Notes under the pieces: generated by a model
Database searches by the model: none
What the model was told of the DNA's origin: nothing
The model's input: the letters and a program-made list of their open reading frames with translations, nothing else
Assembly (NCBI GenBank): GCA_016350165.1
Contig: CP066225.1
Coordinates: 2,542,001-2,606,000 of the forward strand
DNA length: 64,000 nucleotides
Source: Planctomycetota bacterium
GTDB lineage: Bacteria > Planctomycetota > Phycisphaerae > Phycisphaerales > Phycisphaeraceae
Reading direction: 5' to 3'
Program-made: the position numbers and the translations under genes
Part shown: positions 33,185 to 41,938 of the stretch, one piece after another
Numbering within the stretch: position 1 is the first letter of the stretch
Layout of the letters: each line of letters opens with the position of its first letter

Positions 33185-34975
33185 TTACTTGGCGGGGATG
33201 AGTTTTTCCATTGTTTTGGCGATGTTGGGGCCGAACATGTCGTTGTCTTTGGCGATGATTTGACCGTCTGGTGAAATGAGGAAGACGGCTTCAAATTCGG
33301 ATGCGCCGAAGGCTTTGGTGGCTGCGTCGTCGGCTGCGTTGTCGAGCATTGCGACGGGCCATTTGGCTTTGTTGTTGTAGCTTGAAGGATCGGTCATGTC
33401 GAAGTCGTCTGTGTTTTTGAAGACGAATGAGAAGAAGGCGACATCATCGCGATCTTTGAAGATTTTGTATGCTTTATTGACGTCAGCGATTTGTGAGAAC
33501 ATGAAGCCTGAATATGCAGGTGAGAAGTCAACGACGACGTACTTGCCACGGTAGTCGGAGAGTTTGAAGCTTGAGTTATCGCTGAGGATTTTTGCGGTGA
33601 AGTCAGAAGCTGTGTTGCCGGTGGAAACTTCTTGGATTGGTTTATTGATTGGAACGTTGCCAAGGTCGAGAACGAGTGGTGGTGTGCCTTTGAGAAGGTT
33701 GATGGTTTTGCGAAGCGTGAGGTTTTTGACGGTTTGTGTATCGAAGCTGCGATGGTCTGCGAGAGAGAAGTCAGCAGCGAGTGAGAGTTCAGCGGGTGTG
33801 ACTTGATCGAATGAAAAAGTGTTATCTGGGTTGATGGATGCTTTGTAGTCTTTGAGTGGTGTTTTGGAAGTGAGTGAGATAACGCCTGAGTGGTATGAGG
33901 GTAGTGGTGAGCCATCATGGTTGACAATTTTGCCTACGATCATGGATTTTTCGAACTTAAAGTTAAGTTCTGGGTATTTGTCGCTTTGAACTTTAACAAG
34001 AGAAGACTTAACACGGAGCAGGTTGCCTGTGGTTGGGTCTTTGTGTACGAGAACGATGTTAACGAATTGGAATGGGATGTAGTCGAATTTGAATGTGCCG
34101 TCGGGGAGGGTTTTGGTTGTGTACCTCATATCGACGTTGAGTGGTTTGAACGCGTCTTCGATTGCGCCTGGTGCGAAGAGTGTGTAGTTGGCTTGAACGA
34201 GTTGGCCTTTGATAGGCTTATCTTTGTATGTGATGCTGCCTGTGAGTGTGGTCCAGTCGCCGAGTTTGATGATGTTTTCTTCGCCGGGCTTGATGTCATT
34301 GTGTTCAATGAGTTGATAGCCTTCTGGAGAGAGTGCGACGATACGGTAGTCTTCGTTTTGAGGTGGGATGAGGAATGTGCCATCGATATCTGATTTATAG
34401 ATGTTCAATGGTTTGAGTGTGTCGTGATACACTTTTTGTGTTGCTGTGGGATTGAATTCTTCGAAGCTTGGGCCTGAGATTTTGATCTTGTTGTTTGCGA
34501 GTACGATGATGAGCTGTGCGTCGTAAACGGTGTTGCCGTCGGAGGCGACGACTTTGCCGGTGATGTTCTTTGCTGGTTTGAGCTTGATGTTCCACAGTGA
34601 TTTATCAGTGTCGAGATTCCATTCGTGAGAGTATTGAGGCTCGTAGCCTGGTGCGGCGATGTGGAAGACATATTTTTTCAGCGAAGCTTTGGTTGAGATG
34701 CTGAAGGCGTTGTCGTTTTTGAGGATGTTGAATGGAGCGAATGAGTGCAGGGGGTACCAGTTGATTGGTTCGGGGGGTATGTGCTCACCGATGGTGATTT
34801 TGTAGTTGTTAACAGGTTGGCCAGTTTCAGCGTCGGTAATGACTGCGGAGACATTGGTTTTCTGCGAAATGTTGTATGTGAAGAGTGGGTTTTGAGGTTC
34901 AACATCTGCGGCGTATGAGGCCGAGCAGAGCATTGGAATGGCGAGCAAGAAGGGAAAGGCGGATCGGATGGACAT
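33185..34975 (-). CDS. Exported multi-domain protein with C-terminal CXXC-less redoxin domain
   Basis: A 596-residue protein with a signal peptide ending near SASYA. The first two thirds are strand-rich carboxypeptidase-regulatory-like or Ig-like modules (SAVITDAETGQPVNNYKITIG; KNITGKVVASDGNTVYDAQLIIV; LTGSITYKDKPIKGQLVQA). Residues about 455-596 are a redoxin domain (FTAKILSDNSSFKLSDYRGK, VVVDFSPAYSGFMFSQIADV, FEAVFLISPDGQIIAKD). At the CGPC position it reads SGFM, so there is no active cysteine pair. It is the third such degenerate domain in the window. GGAG nine bases before 34975 and the signal peptide set the start. Confidence 0.82.
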   Translation of the reverse strand: MSIRSAFPFLLAIPMLCSASYAADVEPQNPLFTYNISQKTNVSAVITDAETGQPVNNYKITIGEHIPPEPINWYPLHSFAPFNILKNDNAFSISTKASLKKYVFHIAAPGYEPQYSHEWNLDTDKSLWNIKLKPAKNITGKVVASDGNTVYDAQLIIVLANNKIKISGPSFEEFNPTATQKVYHDTLKPLNIYKSDIDGTFLIPPQNEDYRIVALSPEGYQLIEHNDIKPGEENIIKLGDWTTLTGSITYKDKPIKGQLVQANYTLFAPGAIEDAFKPLNVDMRYTTKTLPDGTFKFDYIPFQFVNIVLVHKDPTTGNLLRVKSSLVKVQSDKYPELNFKFEKSMIVGKIVNHDGSPLPSYHSGVISLTSKTPLKDYKASINPDNTFSFDQVTPAELSLAADFSLADHRSFDTQTVKNLTLRKTINLLKGTPPLVLDLGNVPINKPIQEVSTGNTASDFTAKILSDNSSFKLSDYRGKYVVVDFSPAYSGFMFSQIADVNKAYKIFKDRDDVAFFSFVFKNTDDFDMTDPSSYNNKAKWPVAMLDNAADDAATKAFGASEFEAVFLISPDGQIIAKDNDMFGPNIAKTMEKLIPAK

Positions 34976-35301
34976 CGAAGCAATCTCCGGCAATGAAACG
35001 TCACGATAGTGAACGTAGGCGTCAGTTCCTCGAAGGATTCGGCGCACGCTATGGCCGAAATTCGGTAAATCATGATTATATAACGAGATAAAGAGGTAAC
35101 GATTTCTCAGATAAGCTCGTTGTATTCTTGACGCAAACTACTCAGTTAAAGAATGTTACATCATAAAAGAGGAGTATGGTCTATCGCAAGATTGGTACGC
35201 TGAGTTTGATGTGATAGTTCGTGATTTAAGGCGAGGAAAATGGTGTTTTAATGGGGATGCGATGGTGTGGGGGTGCGAGAAAGTCGTTTGGGAGGTGGTT
35301 T
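34976..35301. other. Divergent intergenic region
   Basis: This region separates the minus-strand redoxin gene from the MarR gene. Apart from the MarR promoter just beyond it, I see no gene, strong hairpin or repeat here. Confidence 0.4.
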
Positions 35302-35335
35302 TTGACTTAGAATTACGAATAGTTAGAATATCTAA
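35302..35335 (+). promoter_or_regulatory. Promoter and candidate MarR operator
   Basis: A -35 box TTGACT (35302-35307) and a -10 box TAGAAT (35324-35329) are 16 bp apart. The -10 box lies inside a perfect inverted repeat, TTAGA-ATA-TCTAA (35323-35335), the size and AT-rich type that MarR dimers bind. Autorepression of the MarR-MATE operon by blocking the -10 box is inferred. Confidence 0.55.
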
Positions 35336-35357
35336 ATAAAATGGGAGTCATGAGCAA

Positions 35358-35822
35358 ATGAAAAAACAGATGCAAGAAATCATGAAGGCACATGATCTAC
35401 TGGGCGACTTGCTTGTGTTTAAAGCGATCCATCGTGCGGATAAGGCAGGGCTTGATGTGTTGTCTGATCTGACGGGGCGACAGATTCATGTGATGGTGGG
35501 TTTGTCGCGGGTTGAGCCTTGCAGTTTGAAGCAGGCGGCGAAGCGGATGGGTGTGAGTCAGGCGTCGGCGTGTGTGATGGTGGATACGTTGGTTGGGAAG
35601 GGGATGTTAGAAAGGGTGCAGGACGAGGAGGATCGTCGGCGTGTGCTGATTAGTCTGACGGATAAGGTAAGAAAAAGTCTCGCGGTGGTGGATGATGAGA
35701 TCCTGAAGAACTATTTGAAGTTTGCAGGGATGTTGGGTGAAGAAGTGGTTGAGCGGTGGCATGGGGTCATGAAAGAATTGAGTGAGGTCATTAATGAGCA
35801 ACGAGACGAATTTGAGTCATAA
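35358..35822 (+). CDS. MarR-family transcriptional regulator
   Basis: A 154-residue winged-helix regulator. The recognition region CSLKQAAKRMGVSQASACVMVDTLVGKGML is followed by the wing VQDEEDRRRVLISLTDK, the classical MarR DxRxxxIxLT pattern. It would be a dimeric repressor that releases DNA on binding small phenolic or toxic compounds. Its end overlaps the start of the MATE gene, so it very likely controls that pump. GGGAG lies ten bases before the ATG. Confidence 0.92.
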   Translation: MKKQMQEIMKAHDLLGDLLVFKAIHRADKAGLDVLSDLTGRQIHVMVGLSRVEPCSLKQAAKRMGVSQASACVMVDTLVGKGMLERVQDEEDRRRVLISLTDKVRKSLAVVDDEILKNYLKFAGMLGEEVVERWHGVMKELSEVINEQRDEFES

Positions 35823-37191
35823 TGAAGAGATGGCTTATTTGGGGGAGAAGCCTGTGTGGAAGTTGTTGTGGCAATTTTTTGCGCCCGCGATGGTGGGGAT
35901 GGTTGCGCACACGTTATACAACTTGGTGGACAAGATTTATGTGGGGCAAGGTGTTGGGCAAATTGGCTTGGGCGCGTTAACGGTTGTGTTTCCGATCATG
36001 ATGGTTGGGTTTGGTGTCACGCTTTTATATGGCGGTGGCGGAGCTGCGCTGATTTCGTTACGCATGGGTGAAGGTAAGAAAAAAGCTGCGGAAACGTTTT
36101 TAAGTACTTCGGTTGGGATGTCGTTTGCAACGGGTTTGGTTGTGATGGCATTGGGGTTGATATTTGATGATGAATTGCTTCGATTGTTTGGTGCGAATGA
36201 TGAATTGATGGCATCGGCGAAATCGTATTTGTTCTGGATTTTACTTGGTTTTCCGATGCTTTCGTGCGGTTTTGTGATGAATTTTACGATACGCGCAGAG
36301 GGAAGGCCGCGCACGTCGGTGTTGATTGCACTGATCTCAACGATCTTTAATATCATTCTCGATCCGATTTTGATTTTTGGTTTTGATATGGGTGTTGCAG
36401 GTGCTGCACTTGCGACGGCGATCTCGCAGGCATTAACCTTTATATTGAGTATTGCTTACTATTTGAGTGGTCGAAGTGTATTGCAAATACATGCGAAATA
36501 TCTGTTCGCTAAGTTAAGTGTAATGAGATCGATTTTTGTGTTGGGTTTGCCTGCATGTATTGCGGATATGTTGTTTGGTGCGCAGCAATTATTTGTAAAT
36601 TTGAAATTGGTTGAGCATGGCGGGACAGTTGCGGTTGCAGCGATGGGTGTTGTGTTTGGTGTGATGGCGTTGGCAGTGATGCCGGTGTTTGCGGTGGCTG
36701 ATGGATTGCAGCCGATTGTTGGTTTTAATTTTGGTGCGAAGTTGTATGGACGTGTAAAAGAAACATTGGTGATGACGAGCATATTAGTTGTGTTGTTATC
36801 AGCGATCGTGATATCGCCAACGTTTATATGGCCCAAGCTTTTTGTGAGCATGTTTAATAATGGCGACGATACTTTGCTTGCTGTCGCGAGTCGAGGTTTG
36901 CAGATTTATTGTTGGGGTGTGCCGATGTTTGGGTTCTGCTTTGTGATGACGAGGTACTACCAAGCGATCGGTCGTGGGGGGAAGGCGATCGTGATATCGA
37001 CGTTGAAGCCGTTTGTGCTGTTTGTGCCACCGCTGTACATCCTGGCAGCGATTTGGGGCCTCGATGGTGTTTGGGCGAGCGAGCCTGCAAGTGGCTTGCT
37101 GAGTGGTATTGTTGTGGGTTTGATCTTGATTGCTGAGCTGCGTGTGGTGCGTGAGGAGCATGAAGTGGCGGTTGAGAGAGTGGGTGTGTGA
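35794..37191 (+). CDS. MATE-family efflux transporter
   Basis: A 465-residue membrane protein with twelve predicted helices in two homologous halves (PVWKLLWQFFAPAMVGMVAHTLYNLVDKIYVG opens the first). ALTVVFPIMMVGFGV, GAALISLRMGEG and GFNFGAKLYGRVKETL are MATE-type. It exports drugs or metabolites by sodium or proton antiport. The start at 35794 has GAGGT upstream and overlaps the MarR stop by 29 bp, indicating translational coupling; an in-frame ATG at 35782 is less well placed. Confidence 0.93.
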   Translation: MSNETNLSHNEEMAYLGEKPVWKLLWQFFAPAMVGMVAHTLYNLVDKIYVGQGVGQIGLGALTVVFPIMMVGFGVTLLYGGGGAALISLRMGEGKKKAAETFLSTSVGMSFATGLVVMALGLIFDDELLRLFGANDELMASAKSYLFWILLGFPMLSCGFVMNFTIRAEGRPRTSVLIALISTIFNIILDPILIFGFDMGVAGAALATAISQALTFILSIAYYLSGRSVLQIHAKYLFAKLSVMRSIFVLGLPACIADMLFGAQQLFVNLKLVEHGGTVAVAAMGVVFGVMALAVMPVFAVADGLQPIVGFNFGAKLYGRVKETLVMTSILVVLLSAIVISPTFIWPKLFVSMFNNGDDTLLAVASRGLQIYCWGVPMFGFCFVMTRYYQAIGRGGKAIVISTLKPFVLFVPPLYILAAIWGLDGVWASEPASGLLSGIVVGLILIAELRVVREEHEVAVERVGV

Positions 37192-37357
37192 GAACAGTCG
37201 GGGTAAGCACGAAGGGGTACAGTTGGTGGAAAAATGATATCAGGGGGAGCAGTCGCTTAGGTGGCGATGCTGATTGTTTTGCATAAATAGATTAGATGTA
37301 TGTACTTATAGTGAAATAAAGCGGTTGTTTGGTGTCTAGAATGTGGTGTGATTATTT

Positions 37358-37386
37358 TTGTTTGCGTCACAATTCGGGGGTATGAT
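37358..37386 (+). promoter_or_regulatory. Promoter of the aminotransferase gene
   Basis: TTGTTT (37358-37363) and TATGAT (37381-37386) with a 17-bp spacer. This would give a leader RNA of about 125 bases before the start at 37518. The rest of the gap from 37192 holds nothing recognisable. Confidence 0.45.
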
Positions 37387-37392
37387 GGTAGG

Positions 37393-37517
37393 ACTAGGTA
37401 AGCCTAGACAGTGTGGGTCTGCGCAGCGATGTTCCTGCGTGAGAATGGAAAGAAATAGGCAGCAGCCTGATGCGGATCAGGTTCGTGCTGTTTTGTATCA
37501 ATAACGGAAGGTCGTGG
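37393..37517 (+). promoter_or_regulatory. Structured leader of the aminotransferase gene
   Basis: The leader contains a small hairpin, CTAGG-TAAG-CCTAG (about 37395-37410). A larger one (37460-37490) has CAGCA, CCTGAT, a GCGG loop, ATCAGG and TGCTG, followed by TTTT, so it looks like an intrinsic terminator 23 bases before the gene. This layout suggests regulated read-through. I do not recognise a known riboswitch class. Confidence 0.4.
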
Positions 37518-38831
37518 ATGATGAGCGAGTCGTCAGTGAAGTTTGGATTTTCAAAGCGTGGACGTCGAAGTGTAGACCAGCCGATTAGCTATCTGATCGC
37601 CAAGGCTGTCGAAAATCCTGAGCTGATTTCACTTGCTGCGGGTCTGGTGGACTACGAAACTTTACCAGGCGAAGAGAGCCTCGACATTCTCAAAGATATT
37701 CTCACTGACAAGAAACGTAGCGAAGCAGCTTTGCAGTACGGCATGACCGAGGGTTCAAGTGAACTCCGTGAAGAGTTGTACAAACACTTTTGTGAACTTG
37801 AAGGCAAGAGTGATGACGAGTTTGCTGGTAGCTCAAACGACATTGTTGTGAGTACTGGTTCACAGCAGTTGCTTCACATGCTTGCTGACCTTGTGCTTGA
37901 TGAGGAAGATATTGTTATCTCAAGTTGGCCTAGCTACTTTGTCTTCACCGGCGTGCTTTCTGCGATGGGTGCGACTGTTCGTTCAGTTGATATTGATGAA
38001 GGTGGCATGAAGCCTGAAGAGCTCGATCAACTGCTTGCTGGCTATGAAGCTATCGGTCAGTTAGACCGTGTGAAGATGGTTTATTTGGTTAGCTATCACC
38101 AGAACCCAACGGGCATCACGCTTGCTGAAGAACGTAAGCCAGAGATTCTTGAGATCGTGAAGAAATATTCGAAGAATCACAAAATCCTGATCGTTGAAGA
38201 TGCTGCTTATCGCGAGTTGACTTACTCAGGGGATGCACCAGCTTCGATGAAGGTTTGGGATACAGATAACGAGTATGTTGCGTTACTACAAACATTCAGT
38301 AAACCGTTCGCACCGGGTTATAAAACGGGCTATGGTTTGATTCCGAGCGACCTTGTTTCTGCGTTGATTTTGAATAAGGGTGGCCGCGATTTTGGTTCGA
38401 GTAATTTGGCGCAACACGTGTTGGCAGAAGCCATGAAGCGTGGTGTTTTCAAGAAGCATGTGAATAAGCTTTGCGATAAATATGCTGAAAAACGTGATGC
38501 AATGCTTGAAGCGCTTGAAAAATATGTTGGACCGCTCGCACCGGATGAGATTGAATGGACCAACCCAAGTGGCGGTTTGTATGTTTGGCTGACTTTGCCA
38601 GAAGGAATCGACACCGGCAAGGATGGCAAGCTCTTTGCGAAGAAACTTGAGAAGGGTGTCATCGGCGTCCCCGGTGTTTACTGTTACCCAGATGATCCTG
38701 CACGTAAGATCCCGACGAATAAGATTCGCCTTTCCTTCGGTACACCAACCAAGGAACAGGTTGTTGAAGGTATCAAGCGTCTTGGCGAAGCGATTGCCCA
38801 TGTTCTCGAAGAAGAGAAAGTCGGCAGCTAA
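37518..38831 (+). CDS. Fold-type I PLP-dependent aminotransferase
   Basis: A 437-residue class I/II aminotransferase of the 2-aminoadipate/LysN-like type. LQYGMTEGSSELREEL is the N-terminal signature, VVSTGSQQLLHMLADL starts the large domain, SYHQNPTGITL holds the Asn-Pro-x-Gly PLP contact, VEDAAYRELTY carries the Asp that pairs with the pyridine nitrogen, and QTFSKPFAPGYKTGYG contains the Schiff-base lysine. Donor and acceptor cannot be told from sequence. GAAGG six bases before the ATG at 37518 sets the start. A terminator follows. Confidence 0.92.
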   Translation: MMSESSVKFGFSKRGRRSVDQPISYLIAKAVENPELISLAAGLVDYETLPGEESLDILKDILTDKKRSEAALQYGMTEGSSELREELYKHFCELEGKSDDEFAGSSNDIVVSTGSQQLLHMLADLVLDEEDIVISSWPSYFVFTGVLSAMGATVRSVDIDEGGMKPEELDQLLAGYEAIGQLDRVKMVYLVSYHQNPTGITLAEERKPEILEIVKKYSKNHKILIVEDAAYRELTYSGDAPASMKVWDTDNEYVALLQTFSKPFAPGYKTGYGLIPSDLVSALILNKGGRDFGSSNLAQHVLAEAMKRGVFKKHVNKLCDKYAEKRDAMLEALEKYVGPLAPDEIEWTNPSGGLYVWLTLPEGIDTGKDGKLFAKKLEKGVIGVPGVYCYPDDPARKIPTNKIRLSFGTPTKEQVVEGIKRLGEAIAHVLEEEKVGS

Positions 38832-38856
38832 TCCGATAAATGTTAAAGAAACACAA

Positions 38857-38886
38857 AAACGCTGGTCATCACGATCAGCGTTTTTT
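38857..38886 (+). terminator. Intrinsic terminator of the aminotransferase gene
   Basis: AAACGCTG and CAGCGTTT form an 8-bp stem, with T after the 3' arm. Confidence 0.8.
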
Positions 38887-38890
38887 ATGG

Positions 38891-38918
38891 TTCAAACCAG
38901 CCTCATTCACGTTACAAT
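38891..38918 (+). promoter_or_regulatory. Candidate promoter of dgt, possibly leaderless
   Basis: TTCAAA (38891-38896), a 16-bp spacer and TACAAT (38913-38918). The ATG at 38925 is six bases further, where transcription would be expected to begin. No Shine-Dalgarno sequence exists. Confidence 0.4.
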
Positions 38919-38924
38919 GTGCAC

Positions 38925-40340
38925 ATGATGGATTGGAAACAACTACTTAGTAGCGAACGTTTTTATAAAGCATCTAAAGGGGCTAGTGATGTTCGTTCAG
39001 AATTGCAACGTGATTATGACCGAGCATTGTTCTCCAGTGCTGTGCGCCGCTTGCAGCATAAAGCTCAGGTCTTTCCACTTGAGCCCAATGATAAAGTTCG
39101 TAACAGACTCACACATTCACACGAAGTAAGCTGCATTGCGCGCAGTCTTGCAGATCGTTGGGTGTCTGAATATAAAACTAATCATCAGTTAGATGAATTA
39201 GCTTGCACTGGTATACCGGTTGTTTGCGCGACAGTTGGTTTATTGCATGATTTGGGTAATCCTCCCTTTGGACATGCAGGTGAAATGGCGATCGCAGAGT
39301 GGTTTGAGCGGCAAGGCAATGCGGTTTTTGCTAAAACGTTAATTGGTGAAAAAGAAAATGAAAAATGGATTCGCACTGACTTTCTGAAATTTGAAGGTAA
39401 TGCTCAAACGATGCGCATTGCTCTTAAATTGCAGAGTATTTTGGGTGATAGCGGTTTGAATCTTACCTTTGGCACGCTAAGTGCTGCACGTAAATATGTT
39501 GGTAGATCAATTGATGTTGATAAGAGTAACCAGAGTTTCAAGAAGCCCGGTTACTTTCATAGTGAAGCCAAACGCATTAGAACAATTGAAGAAAACACTG
39601 GTTGCATCAATCAAGATGGACACCCAATTCGTCATCCTCTGACCTATCTCGTCGAAGCTGCAGACGACATTGTTTATAGCACAGTTGATCTGGAAGATGC
39701 ACTCAGTAAGGGTGTGGTTCACTGGGATATGCTGAAAAACGAATTCAGTAAGCGTGTAAAAGATCCGAAGCAACTCGCAACGATTACCACAATCATCAAA
39801 GATATTGATAGCCAAATCAGTAAGCACTTGATTGTCGATACACTTTCCGAACGAGATACAGTCGCTGGCCAATTACTGCGAACACGTTTAATTGGTACAT
39901 TTATTGATGCAATGGTTATCACCTTTGATGAGCATTATAAGCAGATCATGGTTGGCACATTTTCCGACGAGCTGGTTGCGATCAGTGAGGTCAGTGAAAT
40001 CGTTGCAGCTTGTAAAAGCATAGGTTATGACCATGTTTATACTGTAACTTCTAACTCAAAGTTAGAAGTACTTGGGCGTACCGTAATTCATGATTTGCTC
40101 TCACTCTTTTGGGATGCTGTTGATCGCTATGAAGGTAAAGATTCACTGAAAAATAAGGGCTACGCAGAAAAAGTATGGCGTATTATTTCTGCGAACTATC
40201 GAGGCTTATTTGAAAAATGGTATGCAGAATCTGATGATGAAAATACACGTCAGGAACTCAAGTTACATCTGATTACCGATTACGTTTGCGGCATGACCGA
40301 TCACTATGCTCTCCAATTACACCGTGAACTGCTTGGCTAA
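38925..40340 (+). CDS. dgt: Deoxyguanosinetriphosphate triphosphohydrolase-like protein
   Basis: A 471-residue HD-superfamily dNTPase that releases tripolyphosphate from dGTP or other dNTPs. RRLQHKAQVFPLEPNDKVRNRLTHSHEV carries the N-terminal family motif and first metal histidine, and GLLHDLGNPPFGHAGE holds the HD pair. YLVEAADDIVYSTVDLEDAL is the later Asp motif. Length fits the dGTPase family. Start options are GTG 38919, ATG 38925 and ATG 38928; I take 38925. Two 15-bp palindromes lie within the gene. Confidence 0.93.
   Translation: MMDWKQLLSSERFYKASKGASDVRSELQRDYDRALFSSAVRRLQHKAQVFPLEPNDKVRNRLTHSHEVSCIARSLADRWVSEYKTNHQLDELACTGIPVVCATVGLLHDLGNPPFGHAGEMAIAEWFERQGNAVFAKTLIGEKENEKWIRTDFLKFEGNAQTMRIALKLQSILGDSGLNLTFGTLSAARKYVGRSIDVDKSNQSFKKPGYFHSEAKRIRTIEENTGCINQDGHPIRHPLTYLVEAADDIVYSTVDLEDALSKGVVHWDMLKNEFSKRVKDPKQLATITTIIKDIDSQISKHLIVDTLSERDTVAGQLLRTRLIGTFIDAMVITFDEHYKQIMVGTFSDELVAISEVSEIVAACKSIGYDHVYTVTSNSKLEVLGRTVIHDLLSLFWDAVDRYEGKDSLKNKGYAEKVWRIISANYRGLFEKWYAESDDENTRQELKLHLITDYVCGMTDHYALQLHRELLG
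39178..39192. repeat. 15-bp palindrome inside dgt
   Basis: CTAATC-ATC-AGTTAG, read CT-AAT-CAT-CAG-TTA-G. Another in the same gene (40051-40065, CTAACT-CAA-AGTTAG) is extended to a perfect 10-bp stem by flanking ACTT and AAGT. Confidence 0.5.
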
Positions 40341-40369
40341 AAAGAACCACAATCTATCAGATTATTAGA

Positions 40370-40402
40370 ACACTCTTTCTTGACGATGAAAGAGTGTTTT
40401 TA
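40370..40402 (+). terminator. Intrinsic terminator of dgt
   Basis: ACACTCTTTC and GAAAGAGTGT form a 10-bp perfect stem with an 8-base loop, followed by T. Confidence 0.85.
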
Positions 40403-40800
40403 TTGGTGTGATGGTATGAATGTCGTGTTATTGAAAGTACTTAATGACGTATTTTCGCGCACTGAACGAATATTTCTGAGAGTACATGATAATGCTGATC
40501 ATTTTGTGGCTGTTTGTCGAGTCAACCGTGATTTTAGGCGTAGGGACGGTATAACCAAGGAAGGGCACCACGCATATGCGGTATACATCCTCTTGGTACA
40601 TACACCTTGTTTGCGATGTTGAATTAAGTTGTTTACCTGATTCGAAATAAAAAAGTCTTGAAAACAAGGGGGTTTATACGATTTCTGCGAATGGTGGGTG
40701 GAAAGTATGTGTGTTGTGGATCAAAAATTCAACGTGGCAGGCAGGAAGCCGAGCGTGTGTCTTCGGTGTCTGTTCGGAGCTACTGTGAAAGGTGATTGAA
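40403..40800 (+). other. Intergenic region upstream of the DUF378 gene
   Basis: About 400 bp between the dgt terminator and the small membrane gene. Open frames on both strands here lack start signals and family features. I see no convincing promoter or repeat. Confidence 0.4.
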
Positions 40801-41025
40801 ATGAAAATTTTGGATGTTATTGCAGCAATTTTATTAGTCGTTGGTGGTCTTAACTGGGCGCTTGTTGGCTTGTTCCAGTTTGACCTTGTCGCAGCCATCT
40901 TTGGTGGCGTCGACACATTCCTCGCTCGTTTGGTTTACATCCTTGTTGGTGCAGCAGCAGTCTGGCAGATCGCGCAATTCAAAGCGATCCAGATTCGCTG
41001 GAGCCAACCGATGAAGTCCATGTAA
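40801..41025 (+). CDS. DUF378-family small membrane protein
   Basis: A 74-residue protein: MKILDVIAAILLVVGGLNWALVG, the DUF378 signature, then VDTFLARLVYILVGAAAVWQI. It has two membrane helices. The family has no known function. AAGGTG six bases before the ATG at 40801 sets the start. A terminator follows at 41065. Confidence 0.85.
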   Translation: MKILDVIAAILLVVGGLNWALVGLFQFDLVAAIFGGVDTFLARLVYILVGAAAVWQIAQFKAIQIRWSQPMKSM

Positions 41026-41064
41026 TCCAGTAAGAGTAACGGATTGAACAACAGAAAACGGAAT

Positions 41065-41098
41065 AAGCTGGCGCGTACGAAAGTGCTCGTCAGCTTTT
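41065..41098 (+). terminator. Intrinsic terminator of the DUF378 gene
   Basis: AAGCTGGCG and CGTCAGCTT form a stem with one mismatch, followed by TT and an AT-rich tail. Confidence 0.6.
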
Positions 41099-41172
41099 AT
41101 AACTTCACACAGCAGGTAAACATTGATCCGCACCTTCAAAGATAGATCCAAAGACTTAGAGAAAGATCATGC

Positions 41173-41844
41173 ATGTATAAATATAAAATCAATGACGATT
41201 ATTGCGAACACGCAAAGAATAAATATTTTTGGACCATCATCACAATGATGCTACTGGTATTACTTAGCTTTGGCATTGTGGCTTATTTTGCAGACAAAGC
41301 TTTCGGTCAATCTGTCTATGAAGAGGATGGCCCATTTCTTGTGCGCGAACCAGGCAGTGTCTGGGAAATTATTAATGAGCAAGATGATTTTGCAACATTG
41401 AAGCAAGCAATTATTGCTGCGGATTTGGTTGAGACATTACAAGGCGATGGGCCATTCACTGTTTTTGCTCCAACTAACCAAGCTTTTGAGAAACTCCCTG
41501 AAGGTGCATTAGCATCTTTACTTAAAGAAGATAACAAGGAGAAACTCATCAAGGTGCTTACATATCATGTAACGCCGGGTTTATATTTGGCTGCTGACGT
41601 AGTTAACAATGAGGAGTTGCCCACACTTGAAGGACAAGAAATCCAGATCAACGTAAAGGGTGATGAAGTCATTGTTGATAGTGCACATATTGTTGGCACT
41701 GACATGCTTGCTGGGAATGGTACGGTCCACGCCATAGATAAAGTACTCTTTCCCGATCAGGTCATGCTAATGGACCTAGAACAAAGAAGCCCCGATACAA
41801 CCGACATGCCAGTACTAAGCCAGTCAAGGATGTTTAAAGAGTAA
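41173..41844 (+). CDS. Membrane-anchored fasciclin-domain protein
   Basis: A 223-residue protein. One N-terminal membrane helix (WTIITMMLLVLLSFGIVAYFA) anchors a single fasciclin (FAS1) domain outside the cell: FATLKQAIIAADLVETLQGDGPFTVFAPTNQAFEKLP is the H1 region, and VIVDSAHIVGTDMLAGNGTVHAIDKVLFP the H2 region. FAS1 domains mediate adhesion or ligand binding. The next gene is a lipoprotein with the same domain. Confidence 0.88.
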   Translation: MYKYKINDDYCEHAKNKYFWTIITMMLLVLLSFGIVAYFADKAFGQSVYEEDGPFLVREPGSVWEIINEQDDFATLKQAIIAADLVETLQGDGPFTVFAPTNQAFEKLPEGALASLLKEDNKEKLIKVLTYHVTPGLYLAADVVNNEELPTLEGQEIQINVKGDEVIVDSAHIVGTDMLAGNGTVHAIDKVLFPDQVMLMDLEQRSPDTTDMPVLSQSRMFKE

Positions 41845-41938
41845 ATAGATCATACGTGTAATCACATGTATGTAATGATAAAGTTAGTCAAAACGATAAA
41901 GATATTACTATTAATTAGTGGTTAAAAAGGAGTTTGCT

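Noticed and set aside
14661-35000. Possible horizontal island, because many genes are of unknown function and base use differs from gltBD
   Set aside because: The compositional change is strand-dependent and continues through thrS, a housekeeping gene. There is no integrase, tRNA or attachment repeat at any edge.
37442-37494. A possible signal-recognition-particle RNA, because of AGCAGCCTGATGCGGATCAGG
   Set aside because: The universal SRP tetraloop core (GGAAGGAAGCA type) and the long flanking helix are missing.
37385-37504. A 39-codon frame in the aminotransferase leader
   Set aside because: It starts at the predicted -10 box, lacks a ribosome-binding site, and shows no codon bias of a control peptide.
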